Program-made: the position numbers and the translations under genes
Part shown: positions 51,675 through 62,710 of the stretch, one piece after another
Layout: each line of letters starts with the position of its first letter
Position numbering within the stretch: the first letter of the stretch is position 1
DNA from: VRUE01 sp963805455
Lineage (GTDB): Bacteria; Actinomycetota; Thermoleophilia; Solirubrobacterales; 70-9
Assembly (NCBI GenBank): GCA_963805455.1
Contig: CAWDUJ010000004.1
Coordinates: forward strand, 62,001-126,000
Length of the DNA stretch: 64,000 bases
Direction: 5' to 3'
The notes under the pieces: model-generated
The model's input: only the letters and a program-made list of their open reading frames with translations
Told to the model about the DNA's origin: nothing
Databases searched by the model: none

Positions 51675-52541
51675 CTAGCCTATTGGGGAGCGGGCGCCGA
51701 TGATCCAGGTCGAGGCCGGGGCGATGACACCGTCGGGGCCGTCGAACTCGGCGAGCGCCTCGTGTAGCTCAGCCGCGATCTTCGGCTTGATCTCGTCGAT
51801 CCGGTCTTCCCAGAGGCGCAGCACCTCACCCGCCGGCCCGAGCGCCATGTTGAATTCGACCGCCTGGTCGAGGTCGTTGCCGATCTTGATCGGGAGGTCG
51901 CAGCGCTGCAGCGTGATCTCCTCGAACCCGGCCAGCACCAGCTGCTCGCTGACGGTGTCGGCGCCCGCCATCGAGAACGGTCCCGGGCCGCAGGTCGGCT
52001 CGTCGGTCTCCTCCGGGTGATCGAGGTACTTGTCGACGACCGCCTCGGCGCGCCGGACCCACTCGTTGTCGAGCTTGCGCCGCCAGACGACCGCGCAGAG
52101 GCGACCTCCCGGCGCCAGGGAGGCGCGGACGTTGCGCAGGGCCTGGACCGGGTTCGCGAAGAACATGATCCCCATCCGCGAGAAGGCGTAGTCGAAGGTC
52201 TCCCCGAACTCCCCGACCTGGACGTCGCAGACCTCGAACCTGACGTTGTCGACGCCGGCGCCCTCCTTGCGTGCCAGGTCGATGAACGGCTCCGAGACGT
52301 CGACGCCGAGAGCGCCGCCGCCCGCCCCGACGATGCCGGCGAGTCGCCGGGTGGTGTCGCCGAATCCGCATCCGATGTCGATGACCCTGTCGCCCGGACT
52401 CGGGAGATGGGCCGCGATCGCCGCCTCGCCGTGGGCGCCGAGGCCGCCGACGACCAGGTCGCGATATTTGACGAAGCACTCGAACAGCGAGCCGCTCCAG
52501 GCCTCGGCTGCCTCCGCGTTGTTCTCTGCGACGGTGGCCAT
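51675..52541 (-). CDS. Class I SAM-dependent methyltransferase
   Basis: A 288-residue methyltransferase with motif I VIDIGCGFGDTTRRLAG, motif II acidic residue in GVDVSEPFIDLAR, motif post-II FEVCDVQVGEF and the usual FDYAFSRMGIMFF. An N-terminal helix and the substrate cap (residues about 175-260) resemble UbiE/arsenite-type enzymes; substrate unknown. It lies between the SnoaL-like gene and prfB. Confidence 0.88.
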   Translation of the reverse strand: MATVAENNAEAAEAWSGSLFECFVKYRDLVVGGLGAHGEAAIAAHLPSPGDRVIDIGCGFGDTTRRLAGIVGAGGGALGVDVSEPFIDLARKEGAGVDNVRFEVCDVQVGEFGETFDYAFSRMGIMFFANPVQALRNVRASLAPGGRLCAVVWRRKLDNEWVRRAEAVVDKYLDHPEETDEPTCGPGPFSMAGADTVSEQLVLAGFEEITLQRCDLPIKIGNDLDQAVEFNMALGPAGEVLRLWEDRIDEIKPKIAAELHEALAEFDGPDGVIAPASTWIIGARSPIG

Positions 52542-52553
52542 CGGTCGAAGATC

Positions 52554-52961
52554 CTACGCCGACCCGACGCCGCGGTCGAATCCGGCGGCGTGGAGCGCCT
52601 CGGTGCGGTCCTCGAACGGCCGCCAGATGCGGACCCGGTGGTCGCGGAGCTCGAAGTACCAGGCCATGACGTCCTCACCCGCGGCCGAGCCGTCCTCGTC
52701 CCAGACCCAGGCCCGGCGGATCAGCGCCACCGCGGAGCCGCCTCCGGACTCGGTCCCCTCCTCGTAGAGGTCGTCGAGGACGATCGTCTGCTGGACCCCG
52801 CCCGGCGGCCTCGTCGCCCACAGCCGCGCCGCCTCCACCCCCCGCCGCAGACCCCGCATCGCGTGCAGCTCGACATCCGGGTCGAGGACGGCGACGAACG
52901 CGTCGAGGTCCCGCTCGTTGAAGGCGCGGATGAACTCCCGAACGGGATCCTGAGACTTCAC
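52554..52961 (-). CDS. SnoaL/NTF2-like protein
   Basis: A 135-residue cone-shaped NTF2-fold protein from GTG 52961 (AGGA 6 nt upstream): PVREFIRAFNERDLDAFVAVL is the first helix pair, DPDVELHAMRGLRRGVEAARLW follows, split here as DPDVELHAM and GVEAARLW, then YFELRDHRVRIWRPFEDR. Often a small ligand-binding or isomerase domain; role unknown. Confidence 0.82.
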   Translation of the reverse strand: MKSQDPVREFIRAFNERDLDAFVAVLDPDVELHAMRGLRRGVEAARLWATRPPGGVQQTIVLDDLYEEGTESGGGSAVALIRRAWVWDEDGSAAGEDVMAWYFELRDHRVRIWRPFEDRTEALHAAGFDRGVGSA

Positions 52962-52968
52962 CCAGTTT

Positions 52969-53093
52969 CCTGAGGGTGTCTGGCCAAGCAGGTCGGTGTA
53001 CGCAGGGAGGTCGACAAGGGGAGCGCACTTTCGTGCGTGACCCGCAGGCGACCGACTGAGGACGCCGAGATGCGCAGGCCAGACGCCCTCAGG
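52969..53093. repeat. 125-bp palindromic element after secA
   Basis: Arms CCTGAGGGTGTCTGGCC (52969-52985) and its complement with one mismatch (53077-53093), with a small hairpin GCGCAC TTTC GTGCGT in between. The right arm covers the secA stop codon, as the 40.7-kb element covers the ftsX stop. On the minus strand both have GGTCAC, a short hairpin, then GCTCCC. Confidence 0.7.
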
Positions 53094-55935
53094 CGCCGTG
53101 ACACTTCTTGAACTTCTTGCCAGAGCCGCACCAGCACGGATCGTTGCGGCCGATGTCCTTGACGCGCTCGTCCTTGACGACGGTCTCGACCACTTCCGGC
53201 GCGGCGCCGACGTTGTCGCCGTTCGGGCCGGCCGCGCCGACGCCAACGGGAGCGCCGCCGGATGCGGCGACCTCCTGCAGCGCCGAGGGCTGCCCGTCCG
53301 GCGTGCCGCCGGAGTAGTCGAGCGCGATCCCACCTTCGCCTCCGCCGCCGGCGAAGGAGCCCTGCAGCTGGGAGGGGTCGACTTCGACTTTGGCGTGGAA
53401 GACCAGCTTGCTGAACTCCTCCCAGATCGAGTGCATCAGCTCCTCGAACATGATGAAGCCCTCGTTTTTGTAGGCGACGAGGGGGTCGATCTGGGCGAAG
53501 CCGCGGAGGTGGATGCCTTCGCGCAGGTAGTCCATGTCGAAGAGGTGCTCGCGCCAGCGGTTGTCGACGACGTCGAGCAGGATCGAGCGCTCGAGGTAGC
53601 GCATCAGCTCCTCGCCAAGCTCTTCCTCGCGCTGGTCGTAGGCGCTCATCGCGTCGTCCTCGAGCTCGTCTTTCAGCTTTTCGCGATCAACCGTCTCCGG
53701 TGCCATCGAGCCGACGTCGATGCCGACCGGCCAGATCTGGCGCAGCTGGCCCTCGAGCTCGGGCATGTCCCACTCGGTCAGCTCGTCGCCCGGGGTGTAC
53801 TCGTCGACGAGGCGGTCGATCACGCCCTCGAGCTCGTCGCGGGCGACATCGGAAATGTCGCGGCCCTCGAGGATCTCGCGCCGGTATTTGTAGACGACGC
53901 GGCGCTGCTCGTTCATCACGTCGTCGTACTCGAGGACCCGTTTGCGGATCAGGAAGTTCTGCTCCTCGACCTTCTTCTGGGCGCCCTCGACGGTTTTCGT
54001 CAGCATCTTCGCCTCCAGCGGCATCTCGCCGCCCTCGTCGTCCACGGGCCCGAGGCGGTCGAGGATTTTGAAGATCCGGTCGCCGGCGAAGAGGCGGATG
54101 ACGTCGTCTTCGGCGGAGAGGAAGAACCGGGTCTCCCCCGGGTCTCCCTGGCGGCCGGAGCGGCCGCGCAGCTGATTGTCGATGCGACGGGATTCATGGC
54201 GCTCGGTGCCGCATATGTAGAGGCCGCCGAGGTCGCGGATTTCCTCGGCCTCGGCCTTGCACTGCGGCTCGAGCTCGACTTCCTTCGCCGCCAGCGCTTC
54301 CTCGTAGCCCTCGTCGTCGGGGCCTATGCCCTGTTTTTTGAGCTCGGTGATCGCGAGGTGCTCGGGGTCGCCGCCGAGCTTGATGTCGACGCCGCGGCCG
54401 GCCATGTTGGTCGCGATCATCACCGCGCCGCGGCGGCCGGCCTGGGCGATCCGCTCACCCTCTCGTTCGGCGTGCTCGGGCTTGGCGTTGAGGACGGCGT
54501 GCTCGACCCCGCGACGTTTCAGTTCTCCCGAGATCATCTCCGAAACCTCGACCGAGACCGTCCCGACGAGGATCGGCTGGCCCTCTTCGTGGCGGGCGAT
54601 GATCTCCTCCAGCACCGCCTTCCACTTGCCGTCCTTTGTTTTGAAGATCTGGTCGTTGTGGTCGAGCCGGACCATCGGGCGGTTGGTCGGGATCTCGACG
54701 ACCGGGACCTTGTAGATCTTCATGAACTCGGTCGCCTCGGTCAGCGCGGTGCCGGTCATCCCCGAGAGCTTGTCGTAGAGGCGGAAGTAGTTCTGAAGGG
54801 TGATCGTCGCCAGGGTCTGGTTCTCCTCCCCGATCGCGACGTTCTCCTTCGCCTCGACCGCCTGATGGAGGCCCTCCGACCAGCGCCTCCCCTCGAGAAT
54901 GCGGCCGGTGAACTCGTCGATGATCATCACCTCGCCATCGACCACCGCGTAGTCCTTGTCACGCCTGTAGAGCGACTCGGCCTTGAGCGCCTGGACGAGG
55001 TGGTTGACGAGGCTGCCGTGCTCGGAGAGGTAGAGGTTGTCGACGCCGATGAACTCCTCGGCGCGTTTGACGCCGCGCTCGGTCGGCGAGACGGTCTTGT
55101 GCTTCTCGTCGAATTCGTAGTCGTAGTCGGCCTCGGAGGTGTCTTTCGACTCCCCCAGCGAGCGCAGACGGTCTTTCGCCGGCACCCCCTCCATCTGACG
55201 GGCCAGGCGGGCGAACTGGTAGTAGGTCTGGGCGGCCTGTTCAGGAGCGCCCGAGATGATCAGAGGAGTCCGCGCCTCGTCGATCAGGATGTTGTCGACC
55301 TCGTCCACGATCGCGAAGTTGTGGTCGCGCTGGACGCAGTTCTCGAGGTTGGCGGCCATGTTGTCGCGGAGGTAGTCGAAGCCGAACTCCGAGTTGGTCC
55401 CATAGGTGACGTCGCAGGCGTATTTGACCTGGCGAGCCGCGTGGTCGTCGGCGTCCTGGATCGCGGCCACGGTGACGCCGAGCGCCTCGTAGACCGGCGC
55501 CATCCATTCCGCGTCGCGGCGGGCGAGGTAGTCGTTGACGGTGACGACGTGGACGCTGTCGCCGGCGAGCGTGTTGAGAAAGACGGCGAGCGTCGCCGTC
55601 AGGGTCTTTCCCTCGCCGGTCTTCATCTCGGCGATCGCGCCCTCGTGCAGCGCCATCCCGCCGACCAGCTGGACGTCGAAGTGGCGTTGGCCGATCGAAC
55701 GGCGGCCCGCCTCCCGGGTCAGCGCGAACGCCTCGGGCAGGAGGTCGTCGAGGGCCTCGCCATTGCGAGCGCGCTCCCGGAGGGCGTCGGCCTCGGCGCG
55801 CAGCTCATCGTCCCCGAGAAGTTCCATCTCGGGCTCGATCTCGTTGATCTCCTGGGCGCGCCTCTCGTAGGACTTGAATTTGCGCCCCTCACCCACGCGC
55901 AGCGCGCGCGTGACCATGTCCCGAGCGTTGGCCAT
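53089..55935 (-). CDS. secA: Preprotein translocase ATPase SecA
   Basis: Motor of the Sec pathway, 948 residues. Walker A MKTGEGKTLTATLAVFLNTL, Walker B region FAIVDEVDNILIDEARTPLI, preprotein cross-linking domain, NBD2 TNMAGRGVDIKLGGDPEH and RGRSGRQGDPG, and a C-terminal zinc motif NDPCWCGSGKKFKKCHG for SecB/lipid contact. A Gly-rich linker (~70 residues) precedes the zinc motif. Follows hpf on the same strand. Confidence 0.98.
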   Translation of the reverse strand: MANARDMVTRALRVGEGRKFKSYERRAQEINEIEPEMELLGDDELRAEADALRERARNGEALDDLLPEAFALTREAGRRSIGQRHFDVQLVGGMALHEGAIAEMKTGEGKTLTATLAVFLNTLAGDSVHVVTVNDYLARRDAEWMAPVYEALGVTVAAIQDADDHAARQVKYACDVTYGTNSEFGFDYLRDNMAANLENCVQRDHNFAIVDEVDNILIDEARTPLIISGAPEQAAQTYYQFARLARQMEGVPAKDRLRSLGESKDTSEADYDYEFDEKHKTVSPTERGVKRAEEFIGVDNLYLSEHGSLVNHLVQALKAESLYRRDKDYAVVDGEVMIIDEFTGRILEGRRWSEGLHQAVEAKENVAIGEENQTLATITLQNYFRLYDKLSGMTGTALTEATEFMKIYKVPVVEIPTNRPMVRLDHNDQIFKTKDGKWKAVLEEIIARHEEGQPILVGTVSVEVSEMISGELKRRGVEHAVLNAKPEHAEREGERIAQAGRRGAVMIATNMAGRGVDIKLGGDPEHLAITELKKQGIGPDDEGYEEALAAKEVELEPQCKAEAEEIRDLGGLYICGTERHESRRIDNQLRGRSGRQGDPGETRFFLSAEDDVIRLFAGDRIFKILDRLGPVDDEGGEMPLEAKMLTKTVEGAQKKVEEQNFLIRKRVLEYDDVMNEQRRVVYKYRREILEGRDISDVARDELEGVIDRLVDEYTPGDELTEWDMPELEGQLRQIWPVGIDVGSMAPETVDREKLKDELEDDAMSAYDQREEELGEELMRYLERSILLDVVDNRWREHLFDMDYLREGIHLRGFAQIDPLVAYKNEGFIMFEELMHSIWEEFSKLVFHAKVEVDPSQLQGSFAGGGGEGGIALDYSGGTPDGQPSALQEVAASGGAPVGVGAAGPNGDNVGAAPEVVETVVKDERVKDIGRNDPCWCGSGKKFKKCHGA

Positions 55936-55983
55936 CGACCCTAGGGTAGCTGTATTGCCCAGCCGGACTGGACCGCCGAAGCC

Positions 55984-56337
55984 CTACGACTCCAGGGGGC
56001 GGCCGCGCATCCGGTTGACGAGTTTGCGGGTCTGGCTGCGCTTACGGCGCTTCTCGCGATGCTTCTTGACCTGGCGGCGCATGTCCTCCGCCAGTTCGTG
56101 GACGCTGTGGGTCAGTTCGGGGGATGCCTCACGCGCGTGCAGGGTGACGCCCTTCAGCCGCAGTGTCGCCTCGGCGATCTGGCTGTCGGATATCGAGGGG
56201 TTGGCCTCTTCGGAGATCTCGACTTCGAGCGTCGCGAATTCCGAGACCTGCTTGCCGACCCGGCTGAAGCGTTTTTTGACCAGGGCTTCCAGCTCGCCGT
56301 CCACCTCGACGTTGCGCCCGCGTATCTCGATCCGCAT
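55984..56337 (-). CDS. hpf: Ribosome hibernation-promoting factor, short form
   Basis: Stalls idle ribosomes by binding the decoding centre. 117 residues with the RaiA beta-alpha fold: RIEIRGRNVEVDGELEALVKKRF, split here as RNVEVDGELEALVKKRF, then FATLEVEISEE and VTLHAREASPELTHSVHELA, and a basic tail (KKHREKRRKRSQTRK). The C-terminal dimerisation domain of long HPF is absent, which is unusual for Gram-positive-type genomes. Upstream of secA, the standard neighbour. Confidence 0.92.
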   Translation of the reverse strand: MRIEIRGRNVEVDGELEALVKKRFSRVGKQVSEFATLEVEISEEANPSISDSQIAEATLRLKGVTLHAREASPELTHSVHELAEDMRRQVKKHREKRRKRSQTRKLVNRMRGRPLES

Positions 56338-56481
56338 CCATGCCCTCCTTTGGTCGTGATCCCGATGCTACGCCCACTCCGAGCCGCCGACAAGTGATGC
56401 CGAGGCGGGCCGCTCTCTAGGTTGGACAGGGCACCGCTACCCGGTGCTGGGCGGCAAACACTTCAAGAACGGAGCGCACGC

Positions 56482-57456
56482 ATGAAACGAATCTCACTCG
56501 GAGGCCTCGAGGTCAGCAGGCTCGGCCTCGGCTGCATGGGCATGTCCGCCTTCTATGCCGGCGCCGCGACCGACGATGAGGAGTCGGTCCGCACCATCCA
56601 CCGTGCCCGGGAGCTCGGCATCGACTTCATCGACACCGCCGAGATGTACGGGCCGTTCACCAACGAGGAACTGGTCGGACGCGCCATCGCCGGCCGGCGC
56701 GACAAGTTCGTCGTCGCCTCGAAGTTCGGGATCCTCTCCCACCGCCACGGCGGCGAGCGCCGGATCGACGGCTCACCCGAGAACCTCAGGATCGCGATCG
56801 AGGGCTCGCTGAAGCGGCTCGCAACCGACCACGTCGACATCTACTACCAGCACCGCGTCCACCCCGGGACGCCGATCGAGGAGACGGTCGGTGCCCTCGG
56901 CGAGCTCGTCGAAGAGGGCAAGATCCGCCATATCGGGCTCTCCGAGGCCGCGCCGGAGACGATCCGCCGCGCCCACAAGACCCACCGGATCACGGCGCTG
57001 CAGTCCGAGTACTCGCTATGGACCCGCGATCCGGAGGAGGAGATCCTGCCGCTGGTGCGGGAGCTCGGGATCGGGTTCGTCGCCTACTCGCCGCTCGGGC
57101 GAGGATTCCTGGCCGGCCGCTTCCGCGACCGCGCCGCGCTCGAGGCCGAGGGGGATTTCCGCTCCTCCAACCCCCGCTTCACGCAGGGCAACTTCGAGGA
57201 CAACCTGCGAATCCTCGACGAGGTCGAGGCCGTCGCCGGGGAGCTGGAGGCGACGGCGGCCCAGGTCGCGCTCGCCTGGGTCCTGGCCCAGGGCGATGAC
57301 ATCGCCCCGATTCCCGGCACCAAGCGGGTCGACCGGCTCGAGGAGAACGCGGCGGCCGACTCGCTCGTGCTGAGTGCGGGGCAGCTCGAGCGCCTGAGCG
57401 CGATCGGCCCGGCCGCCGGCGACCGCTACGCCGACATGTCCTCGGTCAACCGCTGA
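56482..57456 (+). CDS. Aldo/keto reductase
   Basis: NADPH-dependent TIM-barrel reductase of 324 residues. Catalytic tetrad: Asp in GIDFIDTAEMYG with Tyr, Lys in VVASKFGI and His in YYQHRVHPGTP. The C-terminal cofactor motif PIPGTKRVDRLEENA is intact. Resembles the AKR13 group (YakC-like). ATG 56482 is chosen at the family start. Substrate unknown. Confidence 0.92.
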   Translation: MKRISLGGLEVSRLGLGCMGMSAFYAGAATDDEESVRTIHRARELGIDFIDTAEMYGPFTNEELVGRAIAGRRDKFVVASKFGILSHRHGGERRIDGSPENLRIAIEGSLKRLATDHVDIYYQHRVHPGTPIEETVGALGELVEEGKIRHIGLSEAAPETIRRAHKTHRITALQSEYSLWTRDPEEEILPLVRELGIGFVAYSPLGRGFLAGRFRDRAALEAEGDFRSSNPRFTQGNFEDNLRILDEVEAVAGELEATAAQVALAWVLAQGDDIAPIPGTKRVDRLEENAAADSLVLSAGQLERLSAIGPAAGDRYADMSSVNR

Positions 57457-57458
57457 CA

Positions 57459-58082
57459 TCAGAGCCGGCGGGCGAACGTGATCGCGACGACCCGCACCGC
57501 GCCGGCGTCGCGCAGGGCGCGGGCGGCGGCGGCCAGGGTCGAGCCGGTGGTGAGGACGTCATCGACAAGCAGGGCGCTGGGTGGCGCCTCGGCGCTGGCG
57601 TGGATCCTCGGCGGGCGGCCGATCCTTTCGGCGCGGCGCCTGCCGACCTGACGGCCACCGCCGCGTCGGGCCAGACAGGGCCGGAGCCGGAGCCCGGCGC
57701 GGACGGCAAGCGCCGCGGCGATCTCGCCCGCGGGGTCAAAGCCGCGCCTCACCGATCGCGCCCTCGCGGTCGGGACCGGGACGACCTCGCCGCTCAGCAT
57801 GTGGCCCGGGGCGAGCCAGACGATCCGCTCCGCCATCAGCCCGGCGACCGGGAGCAGGGCGCGGAACTTGAGCGAGGCGACCAGGTCGCGGGCAATTCCC
57901 TCGTAGGGGGCCGCCGACCAGGCCCGGTCGACCCCGGAGGGCCCGGCGCCGCGCAGCGGAGCCACCGCAGCCAGCCGCCGCGCGCAGGGGACGCAGACGA
58001 CCGAGCCGTCCTCGCAGGAGCGGCCGCAGGCGGCGCAGAGGCTCGGCAGCAGCGCCGCGGTGACCGTCTCGACCAGGTTCAC
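57459..58082 (-). CDS. ComF-family phosphoribosyltransferase-like protein
   Basis: A 207-residue protein with N-terminal zinc Cys pairs (CAACGRSCEDGSVVCVPC) and a C-terminal PRT domain with the PRPP loop ALLVDDVLTTGSTLAAAA. ComF is needed for DNA uptake in competent bacteria; many genomes keep it for unknown reasons. GTG 58082 is preferred over TTG 58133. In the middle PVPTARARSVRRGFDPAGEI matches ComF. Confidence 0.87.
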   Translation of the reverse strand: MNLVETVTAALLPSLCAACGRSCEDGSVVCVPCARRLAAVAPLRGAGPSGVDRAWSAAPYEGIARDLVASLKFRALLPVAGLMAERIVWLAPGHMLSGEVVPVPTARARSVRRGFDPAGEIAAALAVRAGLRLRPCLARRGGGRQVGRRRAERIGRPPRIHASAEAPPSALLVDDVLTTGSTLAAAARALRDAGAVRVVAITFARRL

Positions 58083-58140
58083 CGGCCCAGCCTGCGTTCC
58101 GCGGGCGCGCGGGTGGCGCGCAAGAAGCGTCAAATCGGAG

Positions 58141-59152
58141 TCAGGCCGCGGCGACGCGGGCCGCGATGCCGCCGGCCAGCATGCCCTCGGCCGGGACCTC
58201 GGCGTTCTCGAGCAGGATCGCGTCCCGGACCAGGGCCCCGGCGCCGATCCGGCAGCCGTCGCCGATCACCGCGGGCCCCTCGACCCGGCAGCCCTCGCCG
58301 AGCTCGACCCCCTCGCCCAGGAGCGCCGGGCCGCTGACGGCCGCTCCCTCGAGCGGGCCGGCCGACCAGACGCCGTCGCCGACCTCCGGCGCGCCGGGCT
58401 CGATCGCGACCTCGCCGAGCAACGCGTCGAGATTCCCCTGCCGCAGCTCCTCGAGGTTGCCGATGTCGTTCCAGTAGCGGTCGATCTCGTGCGAGTAGAA
58501 CGGGGCGTCGCTCGCCAGCAGGTCCGGGAAGACGTCCATCGCCCAGTCGGCGAAGCCGGGTGGGTCGTCCTCCGAGGCGGCCTTGCTGGTGCCGGGCTCG
58601 GGGAAGTAGTCGAAGATCGCCGAGCGGAACATGTAGATGCCGCAGTTGGCGAGGTCGGAGAGCGCCTCGGCGGCCGGCGGCTTCTCCTGGAACCCCTGGA
58701 TCCGCCCGTCCTCGTCGGTGATCGCGACTCCGAACTGGCTCGTGTCGGCGACCCGCTTCGTCGCCAGGGTCGCGATCCCGTCGTGGGATTCGTGGAAATC
58801 GGCCATCGCCCGGAGGTCGATGTCGGTGAGCGCGTCCCCCGAGATCACAAGGAATGAGTCGCCGAGGAACCCGGCCGCGTTTCGGACCCCTCCCGAGGTC
58901 CCGAGCAGCTGCTCCTCGCGGCTGTAGGAGAGGTCGACGCCGAGCTCGGAGCCGTCGCCGAAGCGGCCCTCGATCGTCTCCGGGAACCAGTGCAGGTTGG
59001 CGATCGCCTCGGTGAACCCGTTGCCGTGGAGGAGCCTGAGGATGTGCTCCATCACCGGCCGGTTGAGAACCGGCACCATCGGCTTCGGCATCGCGTTGGT
59101 GATCGGCCGCAGCCGGGTCCCCAGTCCCGCAGCCAAGCACCATAGCTTTCAT
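58141..59152 (-). pseudogene. NDP-sugar pyrophosphorylase (mannose-1-phosphate guanylyltransferase-like), one frame break at the start
   Basis: From ATG 59152 the expected MKAMVL is followed after one extra T (about 59137) by AAGLGTRLRPITNAMPKPMV, the nucleotide-binding signature. The rest is intact: FLVISGDALTDID, CGIYMFR, WNDIGNLEELRQGN, and a C-terminal left-handed helix with hexapeptide repeats. A TTG start at 59136 would avoid the break but drop the first beta strand. It would activate a sugar-1-phosphate for glycan synthesis. Confidence 0.85.
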
Positions 59153-59157
59153 CAATG

Positions 59158-59240
59158 CCGCCACCTCCTCTGCTCCCGCTCGCTCGCGCCGATGATCACC
59201 GGAATGCTCGCTCGCTCGCTCCCGCGTCCGGGGGTGGCGG
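59158..59240. repeat. Palindromic spacer between ahcY and the pyrophosphorylase gene
   Basis: CCGCCACC (59158-59165) pairs with GGTGGCGG (59233-59240). Inside are two runs of CTCGC repeats (GCTCGCTCGCG and GCTCGCTCGCTCGC). It is similar in style to the other palindromic spacers but shares no long identity with them. Confidence 0.5.
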
Positions 59241-59266
59241 GTGCCACCTTGAACGCGGCTGGTTCC

Positions 59267-60685
<1,419 letters not shown>

Positions 60686-60726
60686 CGATTCCTTTCGTCT
60701 CTTTCCTTGCCGGCGAAGGATACGTA

Positions 60727-61713
60727 TCAGGGCTTGCCAAGGGCGCTCTTGAGGCTGTCGATCGCCTCGATCGGGAGCGGGTCGACGCCCCGCGCCTCTG
60801 CGAGCTCGAGGCTGACAAGGTCGCCGAGCATCAGCGTCCAGAGGAGGCGTTCGGAGCGACTCTCGCCGGCGGCCTCGATTCGGATCGCCGGCGCCCCGGT
60901 GGCCTCGATCGCGGCCGCCGTCGCCTCGAAGCGCCGCTGGACCCGGGGATGCTGACCGCCGTCCTCGAGCATCAGGGCCACCGCTCTCGCCCCGGTCGCC
61001 GGGACCCCTTCCCAGCCGCAGATGTCATTGTGATCGGCCTCGGGGAGCGCGACGAAGAAGGACGGCAGCTTCGCGTTCTCGTTGATCTGGGTCTTCCAGC
61101 GCTGGGCGACCGGGCCGGTCAGGTCGGCTCCATAGACGATCGGGAGGGCCCCCTCGAGGGACGCCGCGATCTCCTTCGCCCTGGCGCCGAGCTCCTCGGT
61201 GCGCTGCTCGAGGAAGCCCGCGGCCGCCTCGACCTCGTCCGCCACCCTCGGTGCGACGCCGGTCAGGGCGGCGACCTCGGCCGCGCAGACGAGCATGTAG
61301 GCGACGCCGACCCGCGGCGCCGGAAGCAGCCCCGGCAGGCCGATCACAGGCACCTGGGCCGGCCGCGCCAGCTCGACCAGCGCGCCACCGGTGCTGGCGA
61401 CGATCCTGCGGGCGCCGAGATCGCCGGCGGCCTCAAAGCAGGAGAGGGTCTCCTCGGTCTCCCCCGAGTAGCTCGAACATAGGACCGCCCACTCCGGGCT
61501 CGCCCAGCTCGGGAGCCGGTAGTCGCGGATCGTCAGCAGCGGGTGGCGCAGGCGGTCCCCGAGCGCGGCCGCGGCGAGATCGCCGCCGATCGCCGAGCCG
61601 CCCATCCCGCAGACGAACAGGCCGGCCGCCTCGGCGGGAGCGATCCGCGCCGACTCGACCCGCCAGAGCGCGTCGCGAAGGTGATCGGGGATCGACAGTA
61701 CGTCCTCGAGCAT
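60727..61713 (-). CDS. SIS-domain phosphoglucose/phosphomannose isomerase
   Basis: A 328-residue bifunctional-type isomerase: GLFVCGMGGSAIGGDLAAAA and AVLCSSYSGETEETLSCFE are the SIS phosphosugar loops; the C-terminal half has VPVIGLPG, QINENAKLPSFFVALPEADH (catalytic Glu and His). It should interconvert Glc6P, Fru6P and Man6P, supplying the adjacent pyrophosphorylases. 8 nt from the upstream gene. Confidence 0.92.
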   Translation of the reverse strand: MLEDVLSIPDHLRDALWRVESARIAPAEAAGLFVCGMGGSAIGGDLAAAALGDRLRHPLLTIRDYRLPSWASPEWAVLCSSYSGETEETLSCFEAAGDLGARRIVASTGGALVELARPAQVPVIGLPGLLPAPRVGVAYMLVCAAEVAALTGVAPRVADEVEAAAGFLEQRTEELGARAKEIAASLEGALPIVYGADLTGPVAQRWKTQINENAKLPSFFVALPEADHNDICGWEGVPATGARAVALMLEDGGQHPRVQRRFEATAAAIEATGAPAIRIEAAGESRSERLLWTLMLGDLVSLELAEARGVDPLPIEAIDSLKSALGKP

Positions 61714-61721
61714 CGTCGTCC

Positions 61722-62705
61722 TCAGCTCTGGACCTTCTCGCGCCGGCCCGCGACGGCGCCCTCGACGATCATCGTCGGCCCGACCACGGCGCCGGGCGAG
61801 AGGATCGAGCCGCTGACCCGCGCACCCTCGCCGACCGTGGAGCCGTCGAGCAGGACCGATTCGCGGACCTCGGCGCCGGCATCGATCCGGCAGCCCGCGG
61901 AGACGACCGCGCGCGGCCCGACGATCGCGTCCTCGGCGACCATCGCGTCGGCGGCGACGAGCACGCCGGGCGAGGTCGGCTCGACCTCGGTCCTGACCGT
62001 CCCCTCGAGGATGTCCCAGCTCGCCTGCAGGTAGCGCTCCGGGGTCCCGATGTCCATCCAGTAGCCGTCGAGCACCTGCGCGTGGAGGCCGTTGCCGATC
62101 AGGCGGGGGAAGACGTCGAGCTCGATCGAGACGTTCTGACCCGGCGCGATCTCATCGAGCACCGAGCGCTCGAGGACGTAGGCGCCGGCGTTGATCTCGC
62201 CCGGGATCGGCCTTCCGGTCTTTTCGGCGAACTCGGTGACCCCGCCGTCGGGCCCGGTGCTGACCAGGCCGTAGGTGGAGGAGTCCTCGACCCCGCAGAG
62301 GCCGATCGTCGCCCGCGCGCCCGACTCCTCGTGGGCCCGCTGGAGGAGCGTCAGGTCGAGGTCGGTGAGGACGTCGCCGTTGAGGGCCAGGAAGCGATCG
62401 CCGAGCCCGTCACCCAGCTCGGCGGCGGCGAACCGGATCGCGCCGGCGGTGCCGAGCGGCTCGGGCTCGGCGGCGTAGAGGATCGTCGCGCCGGTCCGCT
62501 CCTCCTCACCCGCCAGCACCTCCTGCAGCACGTCTGGGAGGAACCCGCAGGCAAGAACGACCTCGTCGACACCGTGGCCCGCCAGCCACTCGATCGTGTA
62601 GGCCAGCAACGGCCTGTCGACGAGCGTCAGCGCGGGCTTAGGGACGGTCTCGGTCAGCGGCCGGAGCCGCGTGCCTTCGCCGCCGACGAGGACGATCGCC
62701 TGCAT
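61722..62705 (-). CDS. NDP-sugar pyrophosphorylase with left-handed beta-helix
   Basis: Nucleotidyltransferase of 327 residues: IVLVGGEGTRLRPLTETVPK (signature), FLALNGDVLTDLD (metal Asp), VTEFAEKTGRP and GYWMDIGTPERYLQA; the C-terminal ~85 residues are hexapeptide repeats. It resembles mannose-1-phosphate guanylyltransferases; the substrate could also be glucose-1-phosphate. A paralogue is at 58.1 kb. Confidence 0.92.
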   Translation of the reverse strand: MQAIVLVGGEGTRLRPLTETVPKPALTLVDRPLLAYTIEWLAGHGVDEVVLACGFLPDVLQEVLAGEEERTGATILYAAEPEPLGTAGAIRFAAAELGDGLGDRFLALNGDVLTDLDLTLLQRAHEESGARATIGLCGVEDSSTYGLVSTGPDGGVTEFAEKTGRPIPGEINAGAYVLERSVLDEIAPGQNVSIELDVFPRLIGNGLHAQVLDGYWMDIGTPERYLQASWDILEGTVRTEVEPTSPGVLVAADAMVAEDAIVGPRAVVSAGCRIDAGAEVRESVLLDGSTVGEGARVSGSILSPGAVVGPTMIVEGAVAGRREKVQS

Positions 62706-62710
62706 GGCAC

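Noticed and set aside
53098..55944. A 948-codon open frame on the plus strand opposite secA
   Set aside because: It mirrors secA almost exactly in length and lacks any family motif; long antisense frames are expected in very GC-rich coding DNA.
60686..60726. SAH riboswitch before ahcY
   Set aside because: Only 41 nt separate it from the previous gene and no suitable fold is seen.
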